From: Pseudomonas fluorescens
Lineage (GTDB): Bacteria > Pseudomonadota > Gammaproteobacteria > Pseudomonadales > Pseudomonadaceae
Length of the DNA stretch: 64,000 bases
Assembly (NCBI RefSeq): GCF_902497775.2
Contig: NZ_OZ024668.1
Location: forward strand, 2,751,826-2,815,825
Reading direction: 5' to 3'
Position 1 is the first letter of the stretch. Every line of letters starts with the position of its first letter. The translations under genes were made by a program, and so were the position numbers. Below, piece by piece: positions 44,838 to 53,698 of the stretch. Below the pieces are notes generated by a model. That model saw only the letters and a program-made list of their open reading frames with translations, ran no database searches and had not been told where the DNA came from.

Positions 44838-45641
44838 ATGGACATACCCATCAACCGCTTCAAACAACGCCTGCAACGGGGCGAGGCGCAAATCGGCCTG
44901 TGGCTTGGCCTGGCCGAGCCGTACTGCGCCGAACTTGCTGCCAACGCCGGTTTCGACTGGCTGCTGATCGACGGCGAACACGCGCCCAACGACCTGCGCG
45001 GCATGCTCGGCCAGTTGCAGGCCATCGCCCCCTACCCGGCCCAGGCGATCATCCGCCCGGTGATCGGCGACACCGCGCTGATCAAGCAGGTGCTGGATAT
45101 CGGCGCGCAAACCCTGCTGGTGCCGATGGTCGAAAGCGCGGAACAGGCACGCGAACTGGTGCGCGCCATGCACTACCCACCCAAAGGTGTGCGCGGCGTC
45201 GGCAGTGCCCTGGCGCGGGCCTCGCGCTGGAACAGCATCCCCGGCTACCTGGACCAGGCCGATGAACAGATGTGCCTGCTGGTGCAGATCGAAAGCCTTG
45301 AAGGGCTGCACAACCTCGAGGCGATCGCGGCGGTCGAGGGCGTTGACGGGGTGTTTATCGGCCCGGCGGACTTGAGTGCGTCCATGGGTTATCGCGGCAA
45401 CCCCGGCCACCCCGAGGTGCAGGCGGCGATTGAACAGGCGATTGTGCAGATTCAAAAAGCCGGCAAGGCGGCGGGGATTCTCAGTGCCGATGAGGCCTTG
45501 GCGCGGCGCTACCTGGAACTGGGCGCCGGGTTTGTCGCGGTGGGGGTGGATACCACGGTGTTGATGAAGGGCTTGCAGGGGTTGGCGGGCACGTTCAAGG
45601 GGGATGTGCGGGTGGGTTCGTCTGGGCCTTCTGTGTATTGA
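44838..45641 (+). CDS. hpaI: 4-hydroxy-2-oxoheptane-1,7-dioate aldolase
   Basis: Encodes 267 residues of the HpcH/HpaI class II aldolase family, which makes pyruvate and succinate semialdehyde. Motifs: [32 protein letters not shown] (active-site His), [14 protein letters not shown] (Glu metal ligand) and [15 protein letters not shown] (Asp metal ligand). GAGGA lies 8 bases before the ATG. It closes the pathway operon; a REP pair follows. Confidence 0.95.
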   Translation: MDIPINRFKQRLQRGEAQIGLWLGLAEPYCAELAANAGFDWLLIDGEHAPNDLRGMLGQLQAIAPYPAQAIIRPVIGDTALIKQVLDIGAQTLLVPMVESAEQARELVRAMHYPPKGVRGVGSALARASRWNSIPGYLDQADEQMCLLVQIESLEGLHNLEAIAAVEGVDGVFIGPADLSASMGYRGNPGHPEVQAAIEQAIVQIQKAGKAAGILSADEALARRYLELGAGFVAVGVDTTVLMKGLQGLAGTFKGDVRVGSSGPSVY

Positions 45642-45654
45642 CAGTCCCGGCCTC

Positions 45655-45712
45655 ATCGCGGGTCAAGCCCGCTCCTACACATCCCCGTAGGAGCGGGCTT
45701 GCCCCGCGATGC
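45655..45712. repeat. REP pair between hpaI and hpaR
   Basis: Two inverted REP units lie between the convergent hpaI and hpaR genes and probably act as a shared transcription end. The first unit carries GGGTCAAGC in place of GGGGCAAGC. Confidence 0.85.
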
Positions 45713-45714
45713 AG

Positions 45715-46152
45715 TTACCGCCCTACCTGCTTCAACTCCTCCAGTAGTCCCAGCAGCGCCTGCAGCTTCTGCTCACCGAACTGCTCCTGAATCCGCCGGT
45801 AGTTGCTCTCCATGCACTGGCTCATCGAAGCAAAAATCTCCTCCCCCTGGGCCGTCAGGTTGACCCGCACCCGACGCTGATCCTGCTCGGCCTTGCGCCG
45901 GCTGACCAGTCCGGCCGCCTCCATGCGCACCAGCACCCCGGTCATGCTCGGCTTGAGGATGCAGGCCAGTTCCGCCAGGCGGTAGATCTCCATTTCCCCT
46001 TGTTGGCGCAGGATACGGATCACCCGCCACTGCTGCTCGGTGAGCCCGTGCTGGTTGAGCGAGGGTCGAAAAAAACGCATGGCCGCTTCACGGGCTTGCA
46101 GCAAGGTCAGGGTCAGGGACGGGCGCGGTTGGGGCATGGAATGGCTAATCAT
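45715..46152 (-). CDS. hpaR: MarR-family repressor of the homoprotocatechuate operon
   Basis: Encodes 145 residues with the MarR winged helix: LTEQQWRVIRILRQQGEMEI, LACILKPSMTGVLVRMEAAG (recognition helix) and VSRRKAEQDQRRVRVNLT (wing). HpaR represses the meta-cleavage genes and itself, and is released by pathway intermediates or substrate. A palindrome lies 7 bases upstream. The start may be ATG 46152 or the internal ATG at 46137. Confidence 0.92.
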   Translation of the reverse strand: MISHSMPQPRPSLTLTLLQAREAAMRFFRPSLNQHGLTEQQWRVIRILRQQGEMEIYRLAELACILKPSMTGVLVRMEAAGLVSRRKAEQDQRRVRVNLTAQGEEIFASMSQCMESNYRRIQEQFGEQKLQALLGLLEELKQVGR

Positions 46153-46158
46153 CAGGCT

Positions 46159-46182
46159 ATTTTGTTAACACTTTAACAAAAT
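46159..46182. promoter_or_regulatory. hpaR operator palindrome
   Basis: Perfect 10-bp arms, ATTTTGTTAA and its complement, flank CACT. The core GTTAA-N4-TTAAC is identical in form to the site before hpaG1. It overlaps the region where the hpaR promoter must lie and is 120 bases before the FAD oxidoreductase gene on the other strand. Confidence 0.75.
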
Positions 46183-46301
46183 CAACGCCTTGCCACAGCC
46201 CTGGCACCGGCAGTCAAGCCCGGCGGCACGCAGGGTCAAGACGCAAGCGCGGTACAAGGCCTTAATAGAGCCCATCAGTACTTCACTTTTCAGGCTGCGC
46301 C

Positions 46302-47600
46302 ATGATCAACATCGAAACGCCGACCTACTACACCGCCACCAAAAAATACAACCTGAGCTTCCCGACCCTGGAAGAGGACGTGGACGCCGACGTGGTCATC
46401 ATCGGCGGTGGCTTTTCCGGGATCAACACCGCCCTGGAACTGGCGGAAAAAGGCATCACCAACATCGTCGTGCTCGAAGCCCGCTACCTGGGTTTTGGCG
46501 GCACTGGGCGCAATGGTGGGCAGATCATGGCCGGCATCGGCCACGACCTGGAGAAGATCAAGCAGCACGTCGGCGACGATGGCCTGCGGCAGATCTTCGA
46601 GATCAGCGACCTGGGCGCCGACATCATCAAGAGCCGCATCGCCAAGTACGCCATCGACGCCGACTTTTGCCACGGCTACGGCTACATGGGCTTCAACGCC
46701 CGCCAGGAACAGACCCTGCGCGCCTGGGAAAAGGACTTCAAGTCGGTCAACTCCCAGCATGAGATCCGTTTTCTCGGTGGCAGCGAGGTCAAGCAGATCA
46801 TCGGCTCCGACGCCTACAGCAGCGCCCTGTTGCACATGGGCGGTGGCCATGTGCACTCGCTGAACCTGTTGCTCGGTGAAGCCAAGGCGCTCAGCGGGCA
46901 CGGCGTGCGCATCTTCGAGAACAGCCCGGCGCTGCAAGTGCAGTACGGCGAGCGCATTCGCGTGCGCACCGGCCGCGGTTCGGTGACTGCCAGCAAGCTG
47001 CTGTGGGCCTGCGACAGTTTCCTCAACAAGCTGGAACCGGAACTGCACCGCTCGACCATCAACACCTATGCCTTCCAGATGATGACCGAGCCGCTGTCAG
47101 AAGAACTGATCCAGCGCATCAGCCCGATTCGCGGCGCCTACAGCGACATCCGCCCGGTGATCGACTACTACCGGGTGACCAACGAGAACCGCTTGTTGTT
47201 TGGTGCCGCCACGCCACTGGTCGAACACATCCCGCGCGACCTCAAGGCCTGGAACCGCAACCTGATGCTGAAGATTTTCCCCTACCTCAAGGACGTGAAG
47301 ATCGACCTCGCCTGGGGCGGGCCGATGGCCTGCAGCCCCAACCTGTTCCCGCAGATCGGCACCCTGCCCGGTCGGCGCAACGCTTTTTACGTGCAAGGCT
47401 ATTCCGGTTTTGGCGTGACCCCCAGCCACATCATCTGCAAGGTCCTGGCCGAAGGCATGAGCGAAGGCTCGGCGCGCTATGACCTGATCAGCTCGGTGCC
47501 ACGCCCGACCATCCCGGCCAAGGATCAACTGCGCTCAGTGCTGCTGACTGCCGGCAAGTCCTGGCACCAGTTGTCCGGCTACTGGAATGGCCGGCGCTGA
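46302..47600 (+). CDS. FAD-dependent amine oxidoreductase (PuuB-like)
   Basis: Encodes 432 residues of the DAO family. The N-terminal FAD-binding motif is VVIIGGGFSGINTALELAEKG (GxGxxG), followed by GTGRNGGQIMAG, typical of gamma-glutamylputrescine oxidase-like enzymes. The C-terminal FAD contact is YVQGYSGFGVTPSH. It would oxidise an amine to an aldehyde with oxygen as acceptor. It is followed by a cupin gene and preceded by the hpaR operator, so it may serve amine feeding into aromatic degradation. Substrate unknown. Confidence 0.85.
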   Translation: MINIETPTYYTATKKYNLSFPTLEEDVDADVVIIGGGFSGINTALELAEKGITNIVVLEARYLGFGGTGRNGGQIMAGIGHDLEKIKQHVGDDGLRQIFEISDLGADIIKSRIAKYAIDADFCHGYGYMGFNARQEQTLRAWEKDFKSVNSQHEIRFLGGSEVKQIIGSDAYSSALLHMGGGHVHSLNLLLGEAKALSGHGVRIFENSPALQVQYGERIRVRTGRGSVTASKLLWACDSFLNKLEPELHRSTINTYAFQMMTEPLSEELIQRISPIRGAYSDIRPVIDYYRVTNENRLLFGAATPLVEHIPRDLKAWNRNLMLKIFPYLKDVKIDLAWGGPMACSPNLFPQIGTLPGRRNAFYVQGYSGFGVTPSHIICKVLAEGMSEGSARYDLISSVPRPTIPAKDQLRSVLLTAGKSWHQLSGYWNGRR

Positions 47601-47634
47601 ACCCGATTGTTTTCAACCCTCAAGGAACACTGCC

Positions 47635-48000
47635 ATGACCCTGACTGCCGTTAAACAGAACATCCAGCTCAGCGAACTCGACGCCTGGGGCACCGTTGCC
47701 GACCTGGGCTCGGAAATACTCGAAGGCGAAGTACGCGCCTTCGGCAAAATGACCTTCGGCGCACCGACCGATGCCATCAGCAGCGCCTACTTCGGCACCA
47801 CCACGGGCAAGTTCCGCATGGTCTACCCGTTCAACGAACAGGCGGTGGTGGTCACCGGCCAGGTGCGCTTGACCGACGAAGCAACGGGGGTGAGCCGCAC
47901 CTACAACCAGGGTGACAGCTGGTTCGTGACCAAGGGCACGCCGGTGTTATGGGAGATTCTCAGCGAGAGCTTTGTGAAGCATTACGTTGCGGTGGTCTGA
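47635..48000 (+). CDS. small cupin-domain protein
   Basis: Encodes 121 residues with one cupin domain (YPFNEQAVVVTGQVRLTDE, GDSWFVTKGTPVLWEI), the DUF861/cupin_3 pattern. The metal-binding His residues typical of cupins are sparse. It follows the FAD oxidoreductase by 34 bases and is probably co-transcribed. Such cupins often accompany PuuB-like oxidases. The role is unknown. Confidence 0.83.
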   Translation: MTLTAVKQNIQLSELDAWGTVADLGSEILEGEVRAFGKMTFGAPTDAISSAYFGTTTGKFRMVYPFNEQAVVVTGQVRLTDEATGVSRTYNQGDSWFVTKGTPVLWEILSESFVKHYVAVV

Positions 48001-48007
48001 CTGAAAG

Positions 48008-48042
48008 CATCGCGGTGCGACGCCTCGACTTGCCCCGCGATG
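48008..48042. repeat. degenerate REP unit
   Basis: CATCGCGGTGCGACGCC ... TTGCCCCGCGATG is a decayed REP pair: only the outer GCGGG/CCCGC parts are kept. It lies between the convergent cupin and TetR genes. Confidence 0.6.
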
Positions 48043-48047
48043 AGGCC

Positions 48048-48632
48048 CTAAAGCCTGGCCAAAGACGCCCCGAACATCCACCACAACGCCGCCAACCGCC
48101 GCTCGAACGCATCCGCCCCCGCATAAATCAACTCGACATTCAAACTGTCGACGATCCCCAGGTACGCATCGCCATACAGGCGCTGCTGCCCCTCCTCCAG
48201 CCCCGGCGCGAACGTGCGCAACGCCTGGGCAAACAACTCGCCCAGCCGCGCCAGGTACGCCTCGAACCCGGCGCAGATCACCGGCCGCAATTCACTCGGC
48301 GGGAAAAACGCCGTGCGCAGCATGAAGCGCAGATGCGCCGAGGCCTGGTAGCGCTCGTTCAAGCGCTCGACAAAGCGCTGCCCGGGCAGTTCACCGGCCG
48401 GCACCTGCTCGGCAAAGCAGGCTTCCAGGTACTCGTGCTCAGCATGCAATGCCAACGCGTAAACCACCTGGAACAGGTCATCCTTGCCAGCGAAATGCGC
48501 ATACAACGACGGCTTGCGCATACCTGCAGCGGCAGCGATATCGTTCAGCGACGAAGCGTCATAACCCAGCTCGGCAAACTGCTCGACGGCAATCGCGCAG
48601 ATCTTCTGTGCCGACGGCGTCAAGCTTCTCAT
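48048..48632 (-). CDS. TetR-family repressor
   Basis: Encodes 194 residues. The N-terminal helix-turn-helix is clear (FAELGYDASSLNDIAAAAGM, then KPSLYAHFAGKDDLF). The C-terminal part is a helical ligand-binding domain. I chose ATG 48632 because GGGAGA lies 7 bases upstream. It is 27 bases after the efflux gene on the same strand, and a TetR-type palindrome stands before that gene, so it probably represses its own operon. Confidence 0.9.
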   Translation of the reverse strand: MRSLTPSAQKICAIAVEQFAELGYDASSLNDIAAAAGMRKPSLYAHFAGKDDLFQVVYALALHAEHEYLEACFAEQVPAGELPGQRFVERLNERYQASAHLRFMLRTAFFPPSELRPVICAGFEAYLARLGELFAQALRTFAPGLEEGQQRLYGDAYLGIVDSLNVELIYAGADAFERRLAALWWMFGASLARL

Positions 48633-48659
48633 AGCGGTGTCTCCCACAACAAATACGGA

Positions 48660-49883
48660 TCAATGGCCAGCCAGGCTCTGCAGGTGCGGCTCGGCATGGC
48701 GGGTGCTGACATGCACCAGCAGGGCGACGAATACCGCCGAGAGGCCGAGCAACAGCGCCCAGTGCGACGCACCCAAAGGCGCCATGATGCCCGACAATGG
48801 CGTGGCAAACGACGAAATGATCAACTGGAAGGCCCCCAGCAAAGCGGCGGTCGAGCCCAGCGCCTTGCTTTGCGAGGACATCACCAGCGACATCAGGGTC
48901 GCCTCGGCAATGCCCAGGCCGAACATGGCCACGGCCATACCGGCGACGATGCCCACCAGCCCTGCCGAACTCAGCGCACCGGCCAGCACCAGCGCCGCAC
49001 CGACCAACATGCACGCCGCGCCCCAACGCGCCAGGCGCACCAGCCCCTTGCGCGCCACCAGGCGGCCAGCGGTGATGGCGCCGAGCAAAATGGCCACACC
49101 GGTAGCCCCGAACAATGTGCCGAAGGCTTCTACCGACAGGCCGAAATGGTGCTGGTAAACCAAGGCCGCACCGCCGATGTAGGCAAACAGGAAAAAGAAC
49201 ACCGCCGACAAGGCCAGGGCCGGGCGCAGGAACTGGCGGTCACAGGCAATACGCACGTAGGTGCGCCAAAACTCCCGTGGCTGCCAGGCCATGCGCTGGT
49301 CCTCGGGCAAGGTCTCCTTGAGCATCACGGCAGAGTTGAGCAGTACCAGCACACCCAATCCTGCCAGCACCAGCATGATCGCCCGCCAGCCAAAGTGCGC
49401 ACCGACAAAACCGCCCAGCGCCGGGGCGATTACCGGTGCCAGGCCTTCGATGGTCATCAGCAAGGCAAAGATCTGCGCAGCCCGCGCGCCTTCGGCGACG
49501 TCGCGGACCATGCTCATGATCACCACCAGGGTCAGGGCGCTGCCCAGGCCCTGGATGAAGCGCGCCAGCAGCAGGCTGTTGAGGTCTGGCGCCGCAGCGG
49601 CGGCCAGGGAACTCAAGACGAACACCAGCAGACCGGCAAGCAATGGCCGGCGCCGGCCAAGGGTGTCGACCAGCGGGCCGAACAACAGCTGCCCGGCGCC
49701 CATGGCCAGGAGGAACACGGTCAGGGTCAGCTGCACCCCGGCATAGGAGGTGGCGAACTCGCTGGCAATACTCGGCATGCTGGCCAGGTACATGTCGACC
49801 GCCGAGGGCCCGAGGGCGCCGATCAAGGCCAGGGAAATGGCAAAGCCGACCTGGGCGGTCGGCGTGGAGGTTGCACTGTGCAT
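48660..49883 (-). CDS. Bcr/CflA-family multidrug efflux transporter
   Basis: Encodes 407 residues with 12 predicted membrane helices (MFS, DHA1 drug:proton antiporters). The Bcr/CflA motifs are MYLASMPSIASEFATS near helix 1 and GQLLFGPLVDTLGRRRPLLA in the first cytoplasmic loop. It likely exports a toxic compound; the substrate is unknown. First gene of a two-gene operon with the TetR repressor. Confidence 0.9.
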   Translation of the reverse strand: MHSATSTPTAQVGFAISLALIGALGPSAVDMYLASMPSIASEFATSYAGVQLTLTVFLLAMGAGQLLFGPLVDTLGRRRPLLAGLLVFVLSSLAAAAAPDLNSLLLARFIQGLGSALTLVVIMSMVRDVAEGARAAQIFALLMTIEGLAPVIAPALGGFVGAHFGWRAIMLVLAGLGVLVLLNSAVMLKETLPEDQRMAWQPREFWRTYVRIACDRQFLRPALALSAVFFFLFAYIGGAALVYQHHFGLSVEAFGTLFGATGVAILLGAITAGRLVARKGLVRLARWGAACMLVGAALVLAGALSSAGLVGIVAGMAVAMFGLGIAEATLMSLVMSSQSKALGSTAALLGAFQLIISSFATPLSGIMAPLGASHWALLLGLSAVFVALLVHVSTRHAEPHLQSLAGH

Positions 49884-49933
49884 AGGCTCGATTCCAGATA
49901 AAAACGGGACCTGGCTGGCGCTTACCGCTAAAC

Positions 49934-49951
49934 CTACCTATCGGTAGGTAG
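49934..49951. promoter_or_regulatory. TetR-type operator upstream of the efflux operon
   Basis: CTACCTA-TCGG-TAGGTAG is a palindrome with perfect 7-bp arms, 51 bases upstream of the efflux gene start. Its form is typical of TetR/AcrR-family operators, and the repressor is encoded in the same operon. Confidence 0.8.
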
Positions 49952-50014
49952 CCAGATTGGGCGAGCCTATACAGACCGCATCCTGCGGTCAAGTCAACAA
50001 CGATGAAGCGATGC

Positions 50015-50959
50015 TCAGGCCAGGCTGCTGGCGCGGTAGTCCTTGGGCGACTGCTCGAACTGCTTCTTGAACGAGCGGCTGAAGTGCGCCGAGTCGGTGA
50101 AGCCCCATTTGTAGGCGATGGTGGTGATCGATTCGCGCTTGAGCACCGGGTTGGCCAGGTCGGCGGCGCTGCGCTTGAGCCGCGCGCGCTGGATGTAGCG
50201 GCAGACGCTGTCGCCCTGCTCTTCGAACAGGCGGTAGAGGTGGCGCACGGAAATGTTCAGGCGGTTGGCGAGGTTGACCGGGGTCAGGTTGGCCTGGCCG
50301 AGGGAGTCGTCGATGACTTTCTGCACATAACTGCGCAGGTTGGCGCCCTGCAGTGAAGCCGGCAACGCCGCAAGATCGTCGCTGCCTTCCAGGGCCGAAC
50401 CCAGTAACGACAGGAAGGCACTGTGCAGCGCCTGGCCCTCGCCCTGCTCGTCTTCACCGGCGCTGTGCTCTTTGCACAACTGGTCCATCAACAAGTGCAG
50501 CATGCGCCCGCAGGCGCGGGTCTGGGAGATCTTGCCGAAGGTGCGGCTGTCGTTGCCCAACTGCTTGCACACCTCGGCCCGCGACAACGACAGCGAGGCG
50601 TGCTCGATCAGGCCGAAGGGCATGATTTCGCAAGCGCCTGCGGCGTCCATCAGAAGCATTTCGCCGGGCGCCAGCTGGATGCTGACGCCGTTCTGGGTAA
50701 TCTGCGAGAAGCCGGTGCGCTGGCTGACCAGGAAGCAATGCTGGTCGTTGTCGCGGTCACTGTTCAAGCCCTTGCGGCGGATCAGCCCGGCATTGGTGCG
50801 CAGGTTGGCCAGGGCCAGGCCGCCACGCGACCAGGTGGAAATCTCGCCGATGAACAACGAGGGGTTGAACGCCAGTTCCGTCTCGTACACCCCGCAGATG
50901 TTCTGCATCGTTGCGTTCCAGCGTTCCAGCGCAGGGCTGCTGGCGTGATGGATACTCAT
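50015..50959 (-). CDS. FeaR-like AraC-family regulator
   Basis: Encodes 314 residues. The N-terminal AraC_binding_2 domain (FIGEISTWSRGGLALANLRT, HCFLVSQRTGFSQITQNG) is the type found in FeaR. The C-terminal domain has two helix-turn-helix motifs (NLANRLNISVRHLYRLFEEQ and ITTIAYKWGFTDSAHFSRSF). FeaR controls use of tyramine and phenylethylamine, whose products are arylacetates. I chose ATG 50959 because GGAGG lies 5 bases upstream. The neighbouring permease is the likely target, but the inducer is not known. Confidence 0.83.
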   Translation of the reverse strand: MSIHHASSPALERWNATMQNICGVYETELAFNPSLFIGEISTWSRGGLALANLRTNAGLIRRKGLNSDRDNDQHCFLVSQRTGFSQITQNGVSIQLAPGEMLLMDAAGACEIMPFGLIEHASLSLSRAEVCKQLGNDSRTFGKISQTRACGRMLHLLMDQLCKEHSAGEDEQGEGQALHSAFLSLLGSALEGSDDLAALPASLQGANLRSYVQKVIDDSLGQANLTPVNLANRLNISVRHLYRLFEEQGDSVCRYIQRARLKRSAADLANPVLKRESITTIAYKWGFTDSAHFSRSFKKQFEQSPKDYRASSLA

Positions 50960-51076
50960 GGGTACCTCCACAATGGCATCTTGTTTTTGTTGGGCAATAG
51001 TTAACATGTTATCTATGTGCGCGCAACTTGCTTGAAGCAGCCAGAATGAAAGCAGGTTTGATGCCAGATGGCCGGG

Positions 51077-51661
51077 TCAGAGCCCGGCCAAGAGCGCCGG
51101 CAAGCCTTGCAGCGCGACCAGCAGGTGCTGGCGTTGCTCGGGGCTCAGGCGAATGTAGCGACGAAAGGCCGGCAGGCGGTTGACCACCTCGCTGGCGCCG
51201 ACGTGTTCGAGGGTCAGGGTCCACTGGCCGGCGCACCTGTGCAGCAGCAGGCGCTTGAAGTCCAGGGGCATCAGTGCCTGCAGCAACGGCCCGTCGGCCT
51301 GCAGGCGGCGTTGCAGTTCGGCCTGCAGCGCCGGTTCACCCTTGCGCAACTGAACCCGCAGGTCGCTGCGCCGCAACGACCCGCTATGGTGCAGTTCCAG
51401 GCGGGCATTGCCCTGCCCTGTGGCAGGCAGCGTCAAGCTGAACTCGGTCAGCACCAGGTGCATGAGCAATTGCGCCTCGCAACGCTCGCGCACCTGCACC
51501 GCCTGCCCGGCCCAGGCGAAGCGGCCGAGGCCCGGGCCGAGCACCTCGAAGCTGTCCAGGCCCAGGTTGTGTTGCACCCTCTCAAGGGTCAGCCCCGGCC
51601 GATAACCGGCCGGCGCCCGTTCAGACAGCCTTTGCCACAGTTGGCGCAGGGCAATAGCCAT
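51077..51661 (-). CDS. DUF3156 family protein
   Basis: Encodes 194 residues. The sequence (ERVQHNLGLDSFEVLGPGLG, RFAWAGQAVQVRERCEAQLL, LMPLDFKRLLLHR) matches the DUF3156 pattern known from pseudomonads, with no known function. I chose ATG 51661, which overlaps the end of the permease gene by 41 bases, so the two are translationally linked. Confidence 0.78.
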   Translation of the reverse strand: MAIALRQLWQRLSERAPAGYRPGLTLERVQHNLGLDSFEVLGPGLGRFAWAGQAVQVRERCEAQLLMHLVLTEFSLTLPATGQGNARLELHHSGSLRRSDLRVQLRKGEPALQAELQRRLQADGPLLQALMPLDFKRLLLHRCAGQWTLTLEHVGASEVVNRLPAFRRYIRLSPEQRQHLLVALQGLPALLAGL

Positions 51662-53123
51662 GTGCGGTCTCCGGTTGGTGAGCGAATTCACGCGCCAGCA
51701 CCTCTTCCACCGAGGCCGGCTTGAACGGATTGACCTTCTGCACCAGCAGCGTCCAGAACAGCGCATACACCGCCGTGCCGGCCAGCATCAGGCCGAAAGG
51801 CACATAGATATCGGCCGGGTCCATGCCGGGCGGGGTGATGAACCACATGCCCAGGACAATGCCGACGCTAGACAGGATCTGCGGCAGCGGAAACAGCGGC
51901 GAGCGATAGGCCCGTGGCAGGTCCGGGCGGCGGATGCGCAGGATCACCACCGACAGGGTCACCAGCAGGTAAGCGGTGCTCCAGGCGCACACCGCCGCCA
52001 GCACCAGGTGCATGATGCGGTCGGTGTTGCCGCCCAGCCACAGGGCATGCAGGCACGGAATCAGTGCGGCGACGAGGATGCACAGCAGCGGCGTTTTAAA
52101 GCGCGGGTGCAGGTAGGTAAAAACCTTGGGCAAGGCGCCGTCGACAGCCATGCCATAGAGAATCCGCGGCACCCCGGCCATCAACGTATTGATGGTCGCC
52201 GCGCCCGCGAACAGAAAGCCGATGCCCAGCCACAGCGGGCCAATATCGCCCATCACCTGTTCGGCAAAGCGCGGGATGGCCATGGGCGTATCGAGCAGGT
52301 GCACACCGCTGGCGGCATCGAGCAGCACGTTCTCGACCTGGCGCTTCATCGCCGCGCCGTAGATGAACATGCATGTCGCCACCCCGAGCAGGCCCAGGGC
52401 CATGGCCCGCGGCATGCTTTTGGCCGACTGGCGCAGGTCCGGGGCCAGTGGCGTGACGAATTCGCAGCCGACGAACATGAACATCGCCATGCCCACCAGC
52501 GAGAGGATGGTCACCAGGTCCGTGCCCACCAGCGACACCCCGAACCAACCCTCCAGCTCGACTGCCGGTGCGGCGACCAGACCGAGCACGCCGAAGACCA
52601 TCAAGGTGGTCCACATGCCGAAGGTGAGGATGATCTCGGCCTTGCCGAACGCACTGACGCCAAAGGCATTGAGGATGGCGAAGATGATCACGAAACCGAC
52701 GCCCAACAGCCACGAGCCGCCGGCCGATTCGGCCAGGGTGTTGAGGTGCTCGAAGTTCACCAGGGCCATGACCCCGGCCAGCATGGTCTCGGCGGTGCCG
52801 GCGAAGACATGGACGATCAGGTACGCCGACAACGTGCCGGTGATCGCGAAGAAGCGGCCCATGCCGCAGTTGATGTAGTCGTAGACCGCGCCGGTGGTCG
52901 GCAGGATCGACGCCGCCTCGGCAAAGGTGGTCGCCTGCGCCAGCATCATCACCACGGCAATCAGCATGGCCACGGCGAAAGCACTGCCGCCGATGCCGAA
53001 GCCCATGGTCGCGGTAAGGATCACCGGGCTTGCCATGATCAGGCCGATGGTACTGGCAAGGGCGGTGGGAAAGCCGACCGTGCCGCGATTCAGGTGCGCA
53101 CTGAGCGTGTCGTTGAGCGACAT
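51621..53123 (-). CDS. APC-family amino acid/amine permease
   Basis: Encodes 500 residues with about 12 membrane helices of the amino acid-polyamine-organocation superfamily. The N-terminal text NRGTVGFPTALASTIGLIMA and PTTGAVYDYINCGMGRFFAI fits helices 1 and 3 of APC porters. The likely cargo is an amino acid or amine, given a FeaR-like regulator downstream and amine-oxidase-like genes nearby. I chose ATG 53123; a longer upstream frame has no support. Confidence 0.85.
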   Translation of the reverse strand: MSLNDTLSAHLNRGTVGFPTALASTIGLIMASPVILTATMGFGIGGSAFAVAMLIAVVMMLAQATTFAEAASILPTTGAVYDYINCGMGRFFAITGTLSAYLIVHVFAGTAETMLAGVMALVNFEHLNTLAESAGGSWLLGVGFVIIFAILNAFGVSAFGKAEIILTFGMWTTLMVFGVLGLVAAPAVELEGWFGVSLVGTDLVTILSLVGMAMFMFVGCEFVTPLAPDLRQSAKSMPRAMALGLLGVATCMFIYGAAMKRQVENVLLDAASGVHLLDTPMAIPRFAEQVMGDIGPLWLGIGFLFAGAATINTLMAGVPRILYGMAVDGALPKVFTYLHPRFKTPLLCILVAALIPCLHALWLGGNTDRIMHLVLAAVCAWSTAYLLVTLSVVILRIRRPDLPRAYRSPLFPLPQILSSVGIVLGMWFITPPGMDPADIYVPFGLMLAGTAVYALFWTLLVQKVNPFKPASVEEVLAREFAHQPETAHGYCPAPTVAKAV

Positions 53124-53228
53124 GGCAAAAGACCTCGAGCAGAAGGATGACAGTGGTCCTACTCTGCGCCCGGTGGCAATGGCCGTCTTGCCCGTGCCTG
53201 CCGTCAAGGTTGTAGCTGGCTGCCAGGT

Positions 53229-53678
53229 TCAGCCCGCAGCCGGCAGGCGCACGCAGTCCTGCGGGCCGAGCAGGCGGCCGTCGGCGGCGCGCAGCTCCAA
53301 GGGCCGGACCGCTTTGCCCTGTTCACGATCGACCAACTGCGAATGGGCCTCACCTTCAGCGAAGTAGAACGCCTCGCCCCACTGGCGCAAGCCGACGACC
53401 AAGGGGAACAGGCCCAGGCCTTTTTCGGTGAGCACGTATTCCTGATAGGCGCTGCCTTCGGACACCGGCACCAGTTCGAAGATCTGGTGCTCGACCAAAT
53501 GGCGCAGGCGGGTGCTGAGGATGTTCTTGGCCATGCCGAGGTTGCGCTGGAACTCACTGAAGCGCTTCAAGCCGTCGAAGGCATCTCGCACGATCAGCAG
53601 CGACCACCAGTCGCCAATGGCATCGAGGGAACGGGCCACCGGGCATTCGGCGTCTTGCAGGCGGGTGCGTTGGACCAT
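53229..53678 (-). CDS. HxlR-family regulator
   Basis: Encodes 149 residues with the HxlR winged helix: CPVARSLDAIGDWWSLLIVR, RFSEFQRNLGMAKNILSTRL (recognition helix) and YVLTEKGLGLFPLV. I chose ATG 53678, whose N-terminal CPVAR block fits the family. It is divergent from an MFS exporter gene across a strong palindrome, so it probably represses both genes. Inducer unknown. Confidence 0.9.
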   Translation of the reverse strand: MVQRTRLQDAECPVARSLDAIGDWWSLLIVRDAFDGLKRFSEFQRNLGMAKNILSTRLRHLVEHQIFELVPVSEGSAYQEYVLTEKGLGLFPLVVGLRQWGEAFYFAEGEAHSQLVDREQGKAVRPLELRAADGRLLGPQDCVRLPAAG

Positions 53679-53698
53679 GGGAAATCTCGCCAATAAAA

